Part shown: positions 20,786 to 33,300 of the stretch, piece by piece
Numbering within the stretch: the stretch's first letter is position 1
Layout: each line of letters starts with the position of its first letter
NCBI RefSeq assembly: GCF_025766255.1
Contig: NW_026516690.1
Coordinates: 1-64,000 of the forward strand
Origin: Zychaea mexicana
Lineage: Eukaryota > Mucoromycota > Mucoromycetes > Mucorales > Lichtheimiaceae
Length of the DNA: 64,000 nt
Direction: 5' to 3'
Program-made: the position numbers and the translations under genes
Notes under the pieces: model-generated
Database searches by the model: none
Told to the model about the DNA's origin: nothing
What the model saw: only the letters and a program-made list of their open reading frames with translations

Positions 20786-23099
20786 CAGTTGGCCCCTGCT
20801 TTTTGCAGTAGCGGTTTTTCATGAAAAAAACTGCAAAAAGTGAGGATGGGTATAAGAGTGTTACACAGGCTGAGTATAGCTTAGCTTACTAAGTGTCAAT
20901 TATGTGAACCAATTAAAGAATATCGGTACTTTGTTGAGGTTACTTTCACATTGCAATATCTATATAAAAAGACTTAAATTTTTGCAATTGTCTTATACAC
21001 ACTACTCAAACTACACATCATGACGAAAAGAAAATATGAAAAGCTTACTGACGAAATAAGTGAAGCAGCGTATCAGTACTACGTCGCTAAAGAGAAAGCG
21101 CTGCGCAAGTTTACATACAAGGATTTACTCGACTGGATAAAAACAACATACAACCTTGAGAGTGTTCCGAATACAACAACAATTTCACGAATGATTGCTA
21201 AGAGAAAACATGAAGAAGAAAACGGCATCGAGAGAAATAAAAGACAAAAAGCTCGAGCAAAGTTTCCTGTATGTTTAAGCTTATTGAGTACTGCTTGCTA
21301 TTCACTTTACTAATAAGAAAGCAAAATAATACAATAGGAACTAGAATACGCTTTATATACATGGATAGAACAAAGATTCCATGAGAAGATCCCAATTAAT
21401 TGGAAGGGATATTATTAAGAAAGCTGGTGAAAACTTTGCAATTAAGCTGCAAATCTCAACTGAGGACTTGACATTCTCCAATGGCTGGCAAAACCGCTTC
21501 CAAAAACGATATAACCTCAAGGTCCAAAAAATAAGTGGTGAAGCTAGCTCTGCTGATGTCACACTCGCAGAAGTCAAGTTGCCTGAAATCCAACGAATGC
21601 TAGAAAAATATGCGTTAAAGGACATTTAAAACATGGACGAGACAGCTGTCTTCTACTCCAGTGCTCCTGTGTCTACAATTGCACCTGGACCTTTTAAAGG
21701 GGTCAAGCAGGACAAGTCGCGGTTGACATTTGTATTGACGACGAATGCTGATGGATCTGATTTTGGGCACAGCGCCCAACCTGTTTCAGCAAAGTATGCT
21801 ATATGATAAAGTAAAAGATGATGATCAACTGCTTATTATACTTTCTATATAACAACAGGCACAGCAGAGAAAGGTTGACATCTCGAAGTACCGTGCAAAT
21901 GCCAATGCTTGGATGACGCGCGATATCTTCAAGAAGTACCTTACTATGTTGGATAAATCGATGGTGTATCAGCAAAGAAAAATTGCATTGCTCTTAGACA
22001 ACTTTTCGGGACATTTTTGTGATTACGAGCCAAAGAATGTCGAGCTCGTATATTTGCCGCCAAATACAACATCGCTTATGCAGCCTTTAGATGCTGGTAT
22101 TATCCGCAGCTTCAAGGTGCATTTCAAGTACGTTGTTGTTATAATTATTCGATAGGCTTATTTTATATGTATGTGGAAATTTGAAAGTAACCATTTTCTC
22201 TGTTGTATACTTGTATTAGGAATTTGCAATATGAGCATGCATATAGCAGAATTCAGGAGCGCTTGGAAAAAGGCCTGCCTGTTAATGACGGAAATACGTT
22301 TCGTAATGATGTTTTGACAGCAATACAATGGTGTCATGAGGCATGGCAAAGTGTTCCAGTGCTGACAATTGTAAACTGCTACATAAAAACGAGGGTAATA
22401 GATGTAGTCATGACTAGCAGCACTGATAGTGGGTCAGACAATGCAGACGAAGTTGCACTTGGCCAGATTGATGATCATCTCAGTCTTATTTATGGTGCCA
22501 ACAACCTTGCAAATTTCACTTTTGATGCAGATCCACCTGAGGAAATTGCAGCTGTTCATCCACTGCTTTCCAATGAAGAAATTGTTAGATCTGTTCTTAA
22601 TGAAAAAGTAGCTGATGATGTTGTTGACAACGGCAATGAAGATACTAGCATGACTGTTGTTTGATCTGAACCTGTTACACCAGTATATAGTTTACAAGAA
22701 AAAACAAGAATACTAGAAAAAACAATTGCTATTTTAGATGCCCTGGAACATCAAAACATCCGGAATGAGCTCAGAAAAGTCCGGGATGATTTCCGCAAGA
22801 AAAGCCAGAACAAACAATCCAGAATCACCAATTATTTTCAGTGATAAAACCTTTATGTAATAAATATAAAGCTTTATATAGAAAACTAGGAAGTATCAGT
22901 GGTTCGATTCTCAGTGTCGCCGCTCTCGGGGGAGAATGAAAACCACTAGCGGGAAATTGCAGGTCCTAGTTTTGGGCTGCAAAATGCAAAAAGTGAGGAA
23001 ACTGCAATTTTACTAAGTGATGAGCGGGATTCCTCCAAAAAAAGCTGCAAAAACTGAGGATCTGCAAAAAGCGGAGGTGCAAAAAGCGGGGGTCAACTG
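20786..23099 (+). mobile_element. pogo/Tigger-like DNA transposon, 2,314 bp
   Basis: Complete element flanked by TA at 20,784-20,785 and 23,100-23,101. The ends are inverted repeats: CAGTTGGCCCCTGCTTTTTG at the left, and the complement of CAGTTGACCCCCGCTTTTTG at the right, with internal TGCAAAAA units repeated near each end. It encodes a CENP-B/DDE transposase on the plus strand. TA target duplication, end sequence and transposase all agree with the pogo branch of Tc1/mariner. Confidence 0.92.
21020..22844 (+). pseudogene. pogo/Tigger-like transposase, damaged
   Basis: Exons 21020-21268, 21338-21793, 21859-22127 and 22220-22844. Exon 1 encodes a helix-turn-helix/CENP-B-like N-terminus; exon 2 continues the DNA-binding part (FSNGWQNRFQKRYNL) and reaches the first catalytic Asp in NMDET. 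Exon 3 has the second Asp in LLLDNFSGH and PPNTTSLMQPLDAGIIRSFK with the third. The tail ends QSRITNYFQ, a PCNA-box pattern (Q-x2-I-x2-Y-F). Damage: a frame change near 21,400; TAA at 21,627-21,629 where family members have an aromatic residue before NMDET; another frame change near 21,760; and TGA at 22,662-22,664 before the tail. The copy cannot make full-length transposase, but its ends are intact. Confidence 0.9.
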
Positions 23100-23296
23100 T
23101 ATCTTATTATCATTGGAATATTCAACAATTAGATTGTAGCTCAAGCTAGGTGCTATATACTACTGGACTGTTCACAGATAAGCACAAATGCATGTTTTAG
23201 TAAAGAAATGTGAATATAAAAGTCCAGATGTTTCAATGAAAAAAAAATCCTTTGCCTTTTGTATTTTCGAGTATCTGTCTATTTCTTTTACACTTA

Positions 23297-23539
23297 ATGG
23301 CTAAAACATTCAACAAGCTAACAGCAGAGCAAGAAGATAGAATTTGGGAGGAACATTTGAGCGGAAGAGCCAGTAGTTTGAAGGAGCTGGTTAACTGTTT
23401 CATGACTACTTATTCAAACACCCCTGTCCTCGTCCACTCCACATTCTCACGAGTCTTGAAAAGAAGACGTTTAGATCCCTTTGCTTGTGTTCACTCAGCT
23501 AGCAGAACAGCCCGGCGCCGAGCCAAAGGAGTGTATGCT
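23297..23539 (+). pseudogene. pogo-like N-terminal helix-turn-helix exon, second element
   Basis: Encodes MAKTFNKLTAEQEDRIW and continues to STFSRVLKRRR, then a basic tail ending at a donor GTACGT. The order KLT, a helix, TTY...TPV, ST-SR and a basic tail parallels the N-terminus of the neighbouring pogo transposase (KLT, TTY, TISRMI, KRK). No catalytic exon follows before the terminus-like sequence at 23,870-23,906, so this is an internally deleted relative. Confidence 0.5.
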
Positions 23540-23859
23540 GTACGTATATACGTTACTTCTCATAAAAAGGGAATAATAACACCTACTATGTGATCTTTAC
23601 GTTGTGCATACATATAGGATATCAAATATTATGTGTTTACAAATCATAATATTTACAGTACATAGTTTACTTCTATGCTTACACACAAAGGACCCTGGTT
23701 ACATGCAACATCCATCAACTGACTTTGACGTTGCGAATTCTAAGCATGAAAAATAGCTCGATACGATGCAATGGACCAAAAGCAGGTTTGCAAGTTGCAT
23801 ATTGCGGAAAAATGAAGTTTTTAGTGACAGGACTGGACTGATTTTCGCAGAAATCGCAG

Positions 23860-23906
23860 CATTTGCGAAAGGTAGGGGTGCAAAAAGAAGCGGGGGACCA
23901 CCACTG
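23860..23906 (+). repeat. right terminus of a second pogo-like element
   Basis: TGCAAAAAGAAGCGGGGGAC followed by CACCACTG and TA closely resembles the right end at 23,070-23,099. The left end was not found. Confidence 0.6.
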
Positions 23907-24125
23907 TATATCGAGATCGTCGCTGTAAAATAGATTGCGTTTTTACGAGCTTTTCCGAACTGCTTTTACTTGAATAACAACTCCAACATCGCACCATTCC
24001 CCTTCTTTGTATTTGCAATAACATTTACAATAGAGAATTTAGAAATATTTCTATTGATACAGCTTTAATATTAAATATCGGCTGTGGATACTTTGTGCTG
24101 GATAAGAAAACAAAACTCTGATTCA

Positions 24126-24265
24126 TCATTGTATTAGAAAACACTGATCCAGTCTCCAACGCTTGAAACGTAATGGGGAACCCCCTGGAAACATCCAAAT
24201 CGTTGAATGACTCGGAGCACAGTGCAGGGGCTCATTCAGCTGAGCGAAGCGAGGCAGGTGGAGGT
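24126..24265 (+). repeat. decayed Helitron right terminus
   Basis: Aligns in order with the terminal block of Helitrons B/C: AACACTGATCCA, a reduced GGGGAACCCCCT hairpin, GTTGAATGAC, GGGGCTCATTCA and GAGCGAAGCGAGG. The final CTAG is not preserved. Confidence 0.75.
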
Positions 24266-24457
24266 TGATAATAAAGACAATAATACTGAGTTTAATAACA
24301 CACAACGGAGTATCAGGTATAGAACGCCTTGCGAAGCGCGCTGCAGGCGAATAATTTTTTTTTCTTTCGCTCGTACGGCCCACTGCATAGTTTACTCTTA
24401 CTATTGCCAATTTTGGAAACGTCCGACCAAAGCATATCCACTTGTCAGACTAAATTA

Positions 24458-24645
24458 CAGTATACCCCCGTTAACGTCAACCCCGATAACGTCAACCCCC
24501 GATAACGTCAACCGATTCGCTGGTACCCTTTCAAATTTAGCAGTTAGAGATTTTGCCTATTCTCTACCCCCGGTGGTCGTCAACCCTCGATATGGTCAAC
24601 ACTTTTGCTGGTACCCTGAGGGTTGACGTTAACGGGGGTCGACTG
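24458..24645. mobile_element. TA-flanked miniature element, 188 bp
   Basis: Ends CAGTATACCCCCGTTAACGT... and ...GTTAACGGGGGTCGACTG form imperfect inverted repeats with TA on both flanks (24,456-24,457 and 24,646-24,647). The AACGTCAACCCC units repeat internally. Same family as the element at 14,441. Confidence 0.8.
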
Positions 24646-25531
24646 TAAAAGCATAGGTTGTGTTGTATACTACCTGTTATTCAATGCACAACGCGTTAGA
24701 TTGTTTGAGCGCTATCAGCATTTGACAGAGCATTGGAAAAAGACAGAATGCCATTTTTTGAATATGAAATGATTATTGTTAGAAAAACCTCCGAGAGTTT
24801 TCAACAACTTGGTTGAAACGGAAATTTTGCATATTACGCATAGCATATCCATTAAGTGAGGAAGAAAGCATACTCTATTTACATATGGTAATAGCTCACT
24901 AATGAGCAAATTCTACCGGCTTACTATATAGCTCTTTTAAAAATCATTCAGAATTTTCGGGATGTAGTATAAATTGTATTATATAGGTTGTTGCGTGAGA
25001 GGATCATTACATGTACGCCATAGCATATGTTTGCGACTCAGATAAAATAAGTAGCATAGTACATTACCATTGTTAACATGTACGTACATTCGCCAACGCT
25101 AAAAGAAAGCTATATGGTTGTTGAATTTGAGAATCGTCCGGAGCTTTTTCTTGAAAAAAGCCACATATATAATCGATGCGGGTGTGTATCATCCGTTGTC
25201 TGTCATTCGAATCATCACGCGAAAGTTGAACAACTAATTATTTTCATTGAGAGCATTATTCAACAGCGAGAAAAGCCAAACAAGCTTGTTTCTTCTTGAT
25301 TATTTGTATTAATTTGTGAGCATATCTATTACGAAAGTATATAACGATAGAAAGTATCTTTATTATTACTGTTATTATTAATTATGATAGATCATTACTA
25401 CTCGATTATGCATTGTTGCTGTTATCTCCAACGCCCTATCACGATAATTAGAGAAGATACCGTTGGTAAGTAAAAAAAGTAATCGGTTCCGATTTTTTCT
25501 CACAGCCTTCCGTATGACGGAGCAGTAGAAG
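24646..25531. other. intergenic, end of the transposon-rich region
   Basis: No gene recognised. A 73-codon plus-strand frame at 25,078-25,299 (opening MYVHSPTLKESYMVVEFENR) is coding-like but lacks a domain. The segment next to 25,531 is the 3' flank of the syntaxin gene. Confidence 0.4.
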
Positions 25532-27485
25532 CTACATTACCGGATGACCAAATCCAAACCACCAAACTAGAATAGCGATCATGACGCAAAGAGCAATGAC
25601 GAGAAATAGGCAGCACCATTTTTTCTATTCAATGAAATCGTATGTATGAAAAATTAGTTGTTTCTTTCATGAACATAAGTTTAGAAAAAAGGAAACGGCC
25701 GACATACATGCCGAGTTGCTTTAGCGCTAAGGATGGCTTTGGCAATCATGCTATTGCCTTGTTGCAGATGACCGACAGTTTGATCCGCATTTTGTTCGGC
25801 GGCTGTAAGCGTTTCACCTTGTTGCTCTACAAGCATTTGCATGTCTATAAAGAGTTGATGAAGTTCCTAAATACAGGGTAAACATAACAAGTTAACATGA
25901 AGTTCTCCTATCTATCGTTGGAAGCAATGTAAGAGTTGATAACATACCACAATTGTCTTTTCAATATGCTTGATATCATCATGTCGCGTCTGTACTTCGG
26001 ATAGGACCGCACGGGCTTGATTTGTGCGAGTAGCATGCATTAGCTACATGCGAGATATATATATTTTCGTTAATGTGTGTTGCTGTGTTCATATTTCAGT
26101 TTAATTCAGGGCATCGATATCAGTGTCAGCAACCGCCTGTTGTGGTGAATAGTATGGCTTTGATGGAGGTAGAATTTACCGATTGTGCAAACACTTGTGG
26201 CGAGTCATCTGAATCGATGAATCTGTCCACTTCTTCCTGCGTTGCGTCCGGTTTAACTTTTTTTTATTATTATTGGCGGATGTGCATATAAACAAGATAT
26301 GTAAGTAAATTTAGGTAAATAGAAATATGTCGTCAAGATAACAAAACATGATGATTTACCGATTCGGATTTGTCGTTCAACCCGTTGACGATATTTTTGC
26401 TCATAAGTGCGTTCCACGTCTTGGTATCTTTGTATCGTCTCCAAAAATCGTTTCCGTAGAGCAGCACTCTAAAGTAGCATGGTTTGTTTTAACAAATCTC
26501 TCTCTCCCCCTTAATCTGCCAATAATTGACGTTACCTGCGAGCGTCGAATCTGTGCGTCCGAGTCATTTCCTAATTGTGCGTTGGAAGCTTCCAAAGCTA
26601 ATGTTACGAAAATCATCATCAGCTCGCTTCCCTAATATTTGATTTCCTACAGCGTTTTCCTGCGTATAAATGAATGTATGTATATACCTTTGATCCTATC
26701 CTTCAAATCAAAATTCTGTTTTTGTGTCTGTCGCTTAATCTGTGCCAAGTCTCTGGATATTTGCCGTGATTGTTGCTCGTTAAAGCTGACCAGTGCTGTC
26801 GTATGTAACCGCTCTATCCTATCCACATTGTCACTGACGCTAGAAATATCATTCTTTAGGCTGTCTACCTATATAATTGGGGAAGACACAGATGATATTA
26901 AATTTCCTCCCTTTTTTTTCTAAGGCACATATCGTTTGTAACAAGAGCATGTTTTGTACTTCTTGAAAAAATCCCTCCATAGTTTGCAAATTAGGTGGAG
27001 ATCGTGCACGTTCTGTAGCTTGCATTTCAATGGCCTCGTGATTGCGATTGTAAGTGTCGTTTCTTGCGAAGTCATTATAATCGTCTTCATTGTCAAAAGG
27101 AGTGTTGTTTTGTGCTCGGTATGACCGTGAAGGTGGTGGTGGCTGTTGCTGCTGCTGTTGCTGAGCTGCTGAACGGTATCCTGTAGGCGTCCGACGAGGC
27201 CCAAATTCTTCACTGCATAATCGCACAGTTTAGTGTAACTTATATCTTGCTGGAATGATGGTCTCACCTTCTTTTTACTTACCTATTTCTTCGTCCAACC
27301 CCATTACCACCGCCACTGCCTCTGCTGTTTGCGTCGCTGTTACCCTATACAAAGAACGATTAATGCAAGTGGTCAGCAGCATAAGGGACATAGAGGCAAG
27401 GTTAAAAGTAGTAGAGGAGAAATGGAGAGGAAACATTGTTTACTCTGAGCTCTGCGGTACGGTCTCTGCTAAATGAATACGACAT
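25532..27485 (-). CDS. SSO/syntaxin-1-type plasma membrane Qa-SNARE
   Basis: Target SNARE that docks and fuses secretory vesicles at the plasma membrane. Ten exons read in phase: 27485-27444, 27344-27283, 27212-26960, 26868-26688, 26597-26536, 26468-26360, 26256-26180, 26043-25948, 25866-25708 and 25624-25532, giving 377 aa. After a Gln/Pro-rich N-terminus comes the three-helix Habc domain (FFQEVDSLKNDISSVSDNVD to about residue 230). The SNARE helix (about 270-340) contains the central-layer Gln in MLVEQQGE. A C-terminal membrane anchor (KKWCCLFLVIALC...) ends the protein. The start was chosen because MSYSFSRDRTAELR is a typical N-terminus and joins the next exon in frame. Exon density is high for its size. 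Confidence 0.92.
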
Positions 27486-28595
27486 GGAAGGGAATCGACG
27501 CGCGCAAAGGAAGAGAAAAGGGAAATCACTGGCATGGTCAGAGCTCAGCACAACTACTAAAAAATTAATTCGGATACGAACTGATGGCTTTGGGCCCACT
27601 ATGACAATCGCAGGGGAATTGTTGGTGGTGGCGTGGAGTAGTTGTGAAATAAAAATTGTTTATAAGATAAGCAGAATGTCATGCTCAGAGATAATACTAT
27701 TATAATGAAGCAAAAGATGATAATTAGTACTATTGCTACTGCATACTAAGTTTAATCATGGATTAGTAAGGAGGTTCGATAACCTATCCTCAGCAAAGGA
27801 GACAGAAACACTCAACGCGCCAAAAAGGCTCTGATAGAAACTATTGAAACAAATGCCACATATCAGAGCTCAGCCATGAGCGTTGACTGACAATCTGTAC
27901 TATGATATGGACAGAAGTGCTTATAAAGTCGTACAGTATGGCGGGTTTTGCTCCTTCTTAGAGCCTCTGTTGCGAATGGACAAGCATACTATTTCCATAA
28001 TTGGAGCCACATTTAAGCACAGTTACATAACAATGGAACGTAGCCGATTAACCGGCAAACACATCCTCTACTGCCTCTAAAGAGATGACCACTATGCAAA
28101 GTTTATTAGCATCCCACACACATGTGTATGCATGCATCTGATGTGGCCACACAGCAGTTCTCCGGCAGTACCATCGTTATCATTATAATGTAAATAAGGT
28201 AAGAATACGTACAAGCATGGGCCATGTTTTGATATTTTTCAGCACACACCATAAAATGGTCAGAATTTACACTAATTACATACAAACCAACAGCAGCAAC
28301 AGCATATTTTAACGCTCAACAAGCAAAATGCTTACATATCCAAGAAACTTCTCAGTTTTTGGGGATAAGAGGTGGATTGGAGTGCTCGTGCGGTGGGGAA
28401 TGGATGTGATAATGTGTTGTGTTGTAAGTGGAAGAAAGAAAGAAAGAGAGAGAGAAAGGGGAATAAGATATGATAGGTGCTACTTTGTCCCGCGCATTCT
28501 ACCGTTTTGTTAATGGCCAGTGTCCCATAATTAACACAAAAAAAAGACAACCTAATATATAACAATAGCTTGCGTGTATATGTGTAGCCATATAC
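27486..28595. other. intergenic between SNARE and Rab genes
   Basis: Contains the upstream region of the SNARE gene and the 3' flank of the Rab gene. No gene recognised. A GA-rich run occurs at about 28,430-28,460. Confidence 0.5.
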
Positions 28596-29692
28596 CTAGC
28601 AGCATCCACCACCACCGCTGCTCTTGTTATCCTCAATACGTATTCTCTCGCTATCTTCATCATCCAGATCAGGAGATCCATGTTCTTCCTCAATCTTGAG
28701 GATGGATTGGATAAGGAAGCGAGCTGCATCATCAATGTTGGTATTGTCCTTTGCTGACGTCTCAAACCTAAATCATTCATTAATAGTTATTAAATGTATA
28801 CATACAACAAGTATAAAGAAGCTTGCCATCTACACCAAATGAGAGCTTACCATTTGATAAAGCCTTGATTATCACACAACTCATCCATCTCCATTGGGTT
28901 TACATGCTGTCCATGTCCTTCATTCACAAGATCACTCTATACACACGTATATCATCATCAACAACAATACCATAGCAAAATGGAATAAGTAATACTTCTT
29001 ATCTTCAAACATATTCAAACATGGAAAATCTTGGTCAACTTACCTTATTCGCTAACAAAACGACAGGGATTTTGCCACCACCCCATGCACTGGGCAAACT
29101 GACTTTGGCATCAATATCATCCTTCCATTTCGTGACGCCTTCAAATGTCGACTGTCGGGTTACGTCGCACACGACAAATGCACCCAATGCTTCCTTGTAA
29201 TACACACGCGTCATGTTTCCGAATCGCTCCTGTCCCGCAATATCCCATAATTGCAACCGTACAATGATTTCGGGCGACCACTGGATCACCTTGAGTGCAA
29301 AGTCAACTCCGATCTATACCCGTTACAGAACAAAAAAAGAAGGTTTAGGTCAGCCCTGGTTTTCTTTTACTTTTAGTAAGAAAAAGAAGTAGAAGACCCC
29401 AAATAGCCATAGCAAAGAGTTACGATAAAAGTTAAAAAAAAGAGGGGGAAAAGTGAAAGTGAATTGTACCGTAGACTTGTAATTGCTCGAGAAAATGTTA
29501 TGCACGTAACGTCTGATAATACTCGTTTTACCGGTTCCCAGGTCACCGACGACCAGGATTTTATAGAGATATTCTTTTACTTCGCTCTACGTAAAGTTAA
29601 TATACGAGCTGTCTTAGTTTCTTTGTCAACAAAAAACAAAGGTATAACCCAAAATGATTGCGTTAAAATTTGAGAATGCGAAAGCTCACCAT
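28596..29692 (-). CDS. Rab32/38-like small GTPase
   Basis: Membrane-traffic GTPase of the lysosome-related-organelle class. Exons 29692-29690, 29586-29470, 29313-29044, 28936-28851 and 28767-28596 give 215 aa. Motifs: P-loop GDLGTGKTS (residues 14-22), switch II WDIAGQERFGNM with Ile-Ala in place of the usual Thr-Ala (the Rab32/38 signature, with MTRVYYKEA), NKSD and ETSAKD. A polyglycine stretch is followed by C-terminal Cys-Cys for double geranylgeranylation. The proposed first coding exon is a single ATG directly followed by GTGAGC, because the next exon begins SEVKEYLYKILVVG as in the family. An alternative upstream ATG near 29,744 does not join in phase. Confidence 0.9.
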
Positions 29693-30336
29693 TGTATTTT
29701 CGTAAAAGAAAGGAAAGAGATACGTACCGAACTTGGGCTGCATTGAGGGGCCTACTCGTTTTTAGTATCCGACAGGTGATCACGCACACACTTTTGAGTA
29801 AAGGTTACGCAAAGCAACAAGAAATACGGAAAACAGCAAGACCGTATGTATGTTAACTGTTATAAGCGCTTGTTTGTATACAAGCTACCAGTGACATGTC
29901 CTGAAACGATCCTCAATACTTAGCTATTACACGCGTGAGTCATAAGAGACAATGTGAAACACGCGACATGTGAGGTTACATTTCTACCTGTTTACATGGT
30001 ATCCTAGCAAAAGCAAATCGGAAACAACACTCGTTGTCGTCATTGCCTATTGAGAACTGAAACAAAGCGCCAATGGAATGGATCCTGGTTTTCGCCTCTG
30101 TTGCAACTAGTTCTGTATCATACCCTCAACAAGTACTCGCACCGTAGATAAGCACTTTAACGAGTAGTCTGTAATAGATTATCCGATGACGGTTATGGCT
30201 ATTTTTGTAGAGAGATGCCGCAGCGAAGCGGAAACAATCCCGACCCGGTTTATATCGTGGAATGACGGGTCCATTAACCATTCTTCGCATCGTAAGTTCG
30301 ATTGATATATACATTTTACTTTAACTATTGGTAATA
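29693..30336. other. intergenic, Rab promoter side
   Basis: No gene. It holds the upstream region of the Rab gene and the 3' flank of the next minus-strand gene. Confidence 0.5.
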
Positions 30337-33300
30337 TTATGCAACGTGATCTTCGTATCCCATCGTTTCGTCCCTGCCCTTCATATACGCTAGTCGCGTC
30401 CATAATCGCTGAACACCTTCATTGGCCTAAATAGTCAAAAGAAATCAACCAGTCCAACAGTCAGTAACAAAAAAGGTCTTTCCATCTTTAATAAAAGCAT
30501 AGTGGTCATTTTTTTCATACCTTGCTCCGTGCATAGGATCCAAGACCACCGCCTATCAATGATAGCATTTATGTTAGTGATCTGGCCTATTTCATCTTGT
30601 ACGGTATTCTTTTAAATGATTCTAGAACCAACCATCCAGCGCAACTATTAAAATATGCTTACCTATTCTTCGATTGAATTGCTGTAGCTCTGAGATGATC
30701 TCACATACAATACCCTGTAATATGTAACAATTAACAATACAAGTTATAATTGTAAAGCATCTTCAACCAAATAGCAAAAAAAATAGAGGTCCAAACCACG
30801 GTCTCCTTTCTCTCTTTCTTTTTGTCAAAAACTAACCTTCTCCTTGATCATTTCAGTCTCATCGGCACTGATAGCTTCAGCTAGCAATAACGTCTGATTC
30901 AATACATTATCGTAATCAGGATGAGCTTCGCGACTTTTAAATATGCTGTGTTTGTTTTGGATAATCCCCAAGAGCTGTGCCAGAACGTCTTTATCCAAAG
31001 GAGTTTGTGCATAGATGTTAGGGCCGGGCGTAGGAGATGGGGATGGAGGACTTATGGTAGCAGAAGTAGGAGCAGTAGTTGATTCTTCGACTATTGGTGT
31101 TGGTGGCTCGGCCATGTCTGTGTTGTTGTTGTTGCTGCTGCTGTTGTTGCTGCTCAAGTGTCCCTTGGACGAGGCCGTGTCCAAGTGGCTAGCGGCAGAT
31201 CTATATTCTTCGTCAGCTGACATGGTGTCTGATAGGAAAGAGGATTGTCTCGACATAGCAAAGCTATCGGTCATCTCTACATCGGTGCTACTGTTGCTAT
31301 TCATGGTGGCGATACCATTGCTATTAGGAAAATGATTTTCTTCCAATCTGTCTTCTGGTTCACTGATCCGACTTGATGGTGAAGTGGTCGGCGTGGTGTA
31401 GTTGGATGATGATGAAGGTGTGTTCCCAGGTGCTCTAATCATATTGGATGGCGTCGTTTGCTGCTGCTGCTGCTGCTGCTCTTGTTCCTGTTCCAATTGC
31501 AGAGGCTGGAGTGGTTGGGACAATGCAGGTTGTGGAAGTTGTCGTGGTCGCTGCTGTTCTTCGTTCACCTTGATTTTGGATAAAGCAGTTTCTAAAGTCA
31601 GGTTCAATGAAGCAAGGGCAACCATACGCTTCAGATAGATGCATCGTTCATAGGTCGGTTTCATAGCTTTGGTGATTTGTGTCTGCAATTGAACATGTGG
31701 GAACCGGTTGACTAGACTTGCTGCCAGATCTCGTAACTGCACCCCAAAAAAGAGGAAAAGTACGAGTTATAAAAACCACCATGTCTACGTATATTTGCAT
31801 GTATGTTTATTTAGAGACATACCTCAGATCTCCATGTTTCTTCATCCAACGCTGATAATGCGGACTCGATGCAATTTTCAACTTCGCGCGCCAGAAAGTC
31901 ACCCACTCGATCCAGCAGAATCTGCAATAATAACCGCACAACGTATTTGACATCGTCCTTCGTGTACGCTTGTGACCTGCCAATTGGAGTCAAGGGAGAA
32001 TATGTGAGTGCTCGTCAGACGACATTACTTCTTTTTTTCATCGTGAAAACTCAAAACAACTAGAGGAGTTGTTTGTCATTACCATGATCGAATGGAGAAC
32101 CCGAAAAGACGAAGAACAGACGAGAACTGTTCCAATGGTATGTGTTGTTCACCAGCCACGTTATCCGACCAATCTTGAGACATTTGAATTACTTCATTCT
32201 CAGTATTGGAATCTTCTAGCTCTGACTTGACTGCACCATAGCTCGTCAAGACGTGTCTAAACGATGATACGTCTATATACTTGTTGAGATTCCGTTTTCC
32301 GTTTACATTTTCTCTATATGGTGCACATTCAGAACCCTACACAGCGATTTCAATTATAAATATGGTAAAAAATTCATACGACTTTTGTCCTTCTTTGTTC
32401 TCCTCTGCTTCGTTTGATTCTTGCATTAATGCTCTCACTGACCAGATTTGTCCACAATGTTTCGAGTGTAGTGTATGCGTGTCTTGAGACAAACTTGTCG
32501 GATTCAAATGCAACTAATATGATATATATGTTAAATCAACGTTTGTTAATAAGCCTGAGGCATTTCGTCCAACATACCTATCTGGAAAAGCCATTGATAC
32601 ATTGAGTGAGGCAATGACCAATCTGTCCTACTCCAATATAGCAATGCACCTGAGCTGAGCAAAAACTTTCGACCGTCATACGCTAGAAATGACAAACACG
32701 ATTAAAATCAGGCGTTATTAAGAACGACGATAATCTCTTGCTTCCTCATCTTTTTTTTTGCCTTACTCGAGGACAGATCAGATATATAGTTTTCTTTTTC
32801 ATGATTAGCACCAGACAGCCCATCTTCTATCAACAAAGGATCCGGTAGCTATGAATATTCGCTTAATAAAAAGAAAGACCTTTTTCTTTCATTACACGCT
32901 AAAGAACTACAACTTACTGTGCATCTCTTTTTGAAAAATTGATAACGAGAATCATTTTTGCGCGTATCTTCGGTGCTCGCAATAACCTATAGTACGTAAC
33001 TTTTTTTTTAATATGTGTGCATACGTGTGAGATATTTTGGCGCGTGGATACGCGTACGCGTGTTTTGGTAACAAATTTATTTTATACAAAAAAAGGGGGG
33101 GCTGCTGCAGCAAATGATATCATCACCTTAAAGAACTTATTTGACAAGTCTTCCACCAGAAACTCGCGTGCTTGTTTGGCAGTATCTTCCAACGACAGCT
33201 TTTCATTGTCACTTTCCGAATCGTTTTCGTTTTCCAAGATCGCTTGTTCGTCGAGATAATCGAGGTTCGGCGGTTCTTGTTTTTTGTCTGGTTCTTCTTC

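Noticed and set aside
22905..22935. GGTTCGATTCTCAG, resembling a tRNA T-arm / B box
   Set aside because: No matching acceptor stem, D-arm or A box at the proper distance; it lies in the 3' part of the pogo-like element.
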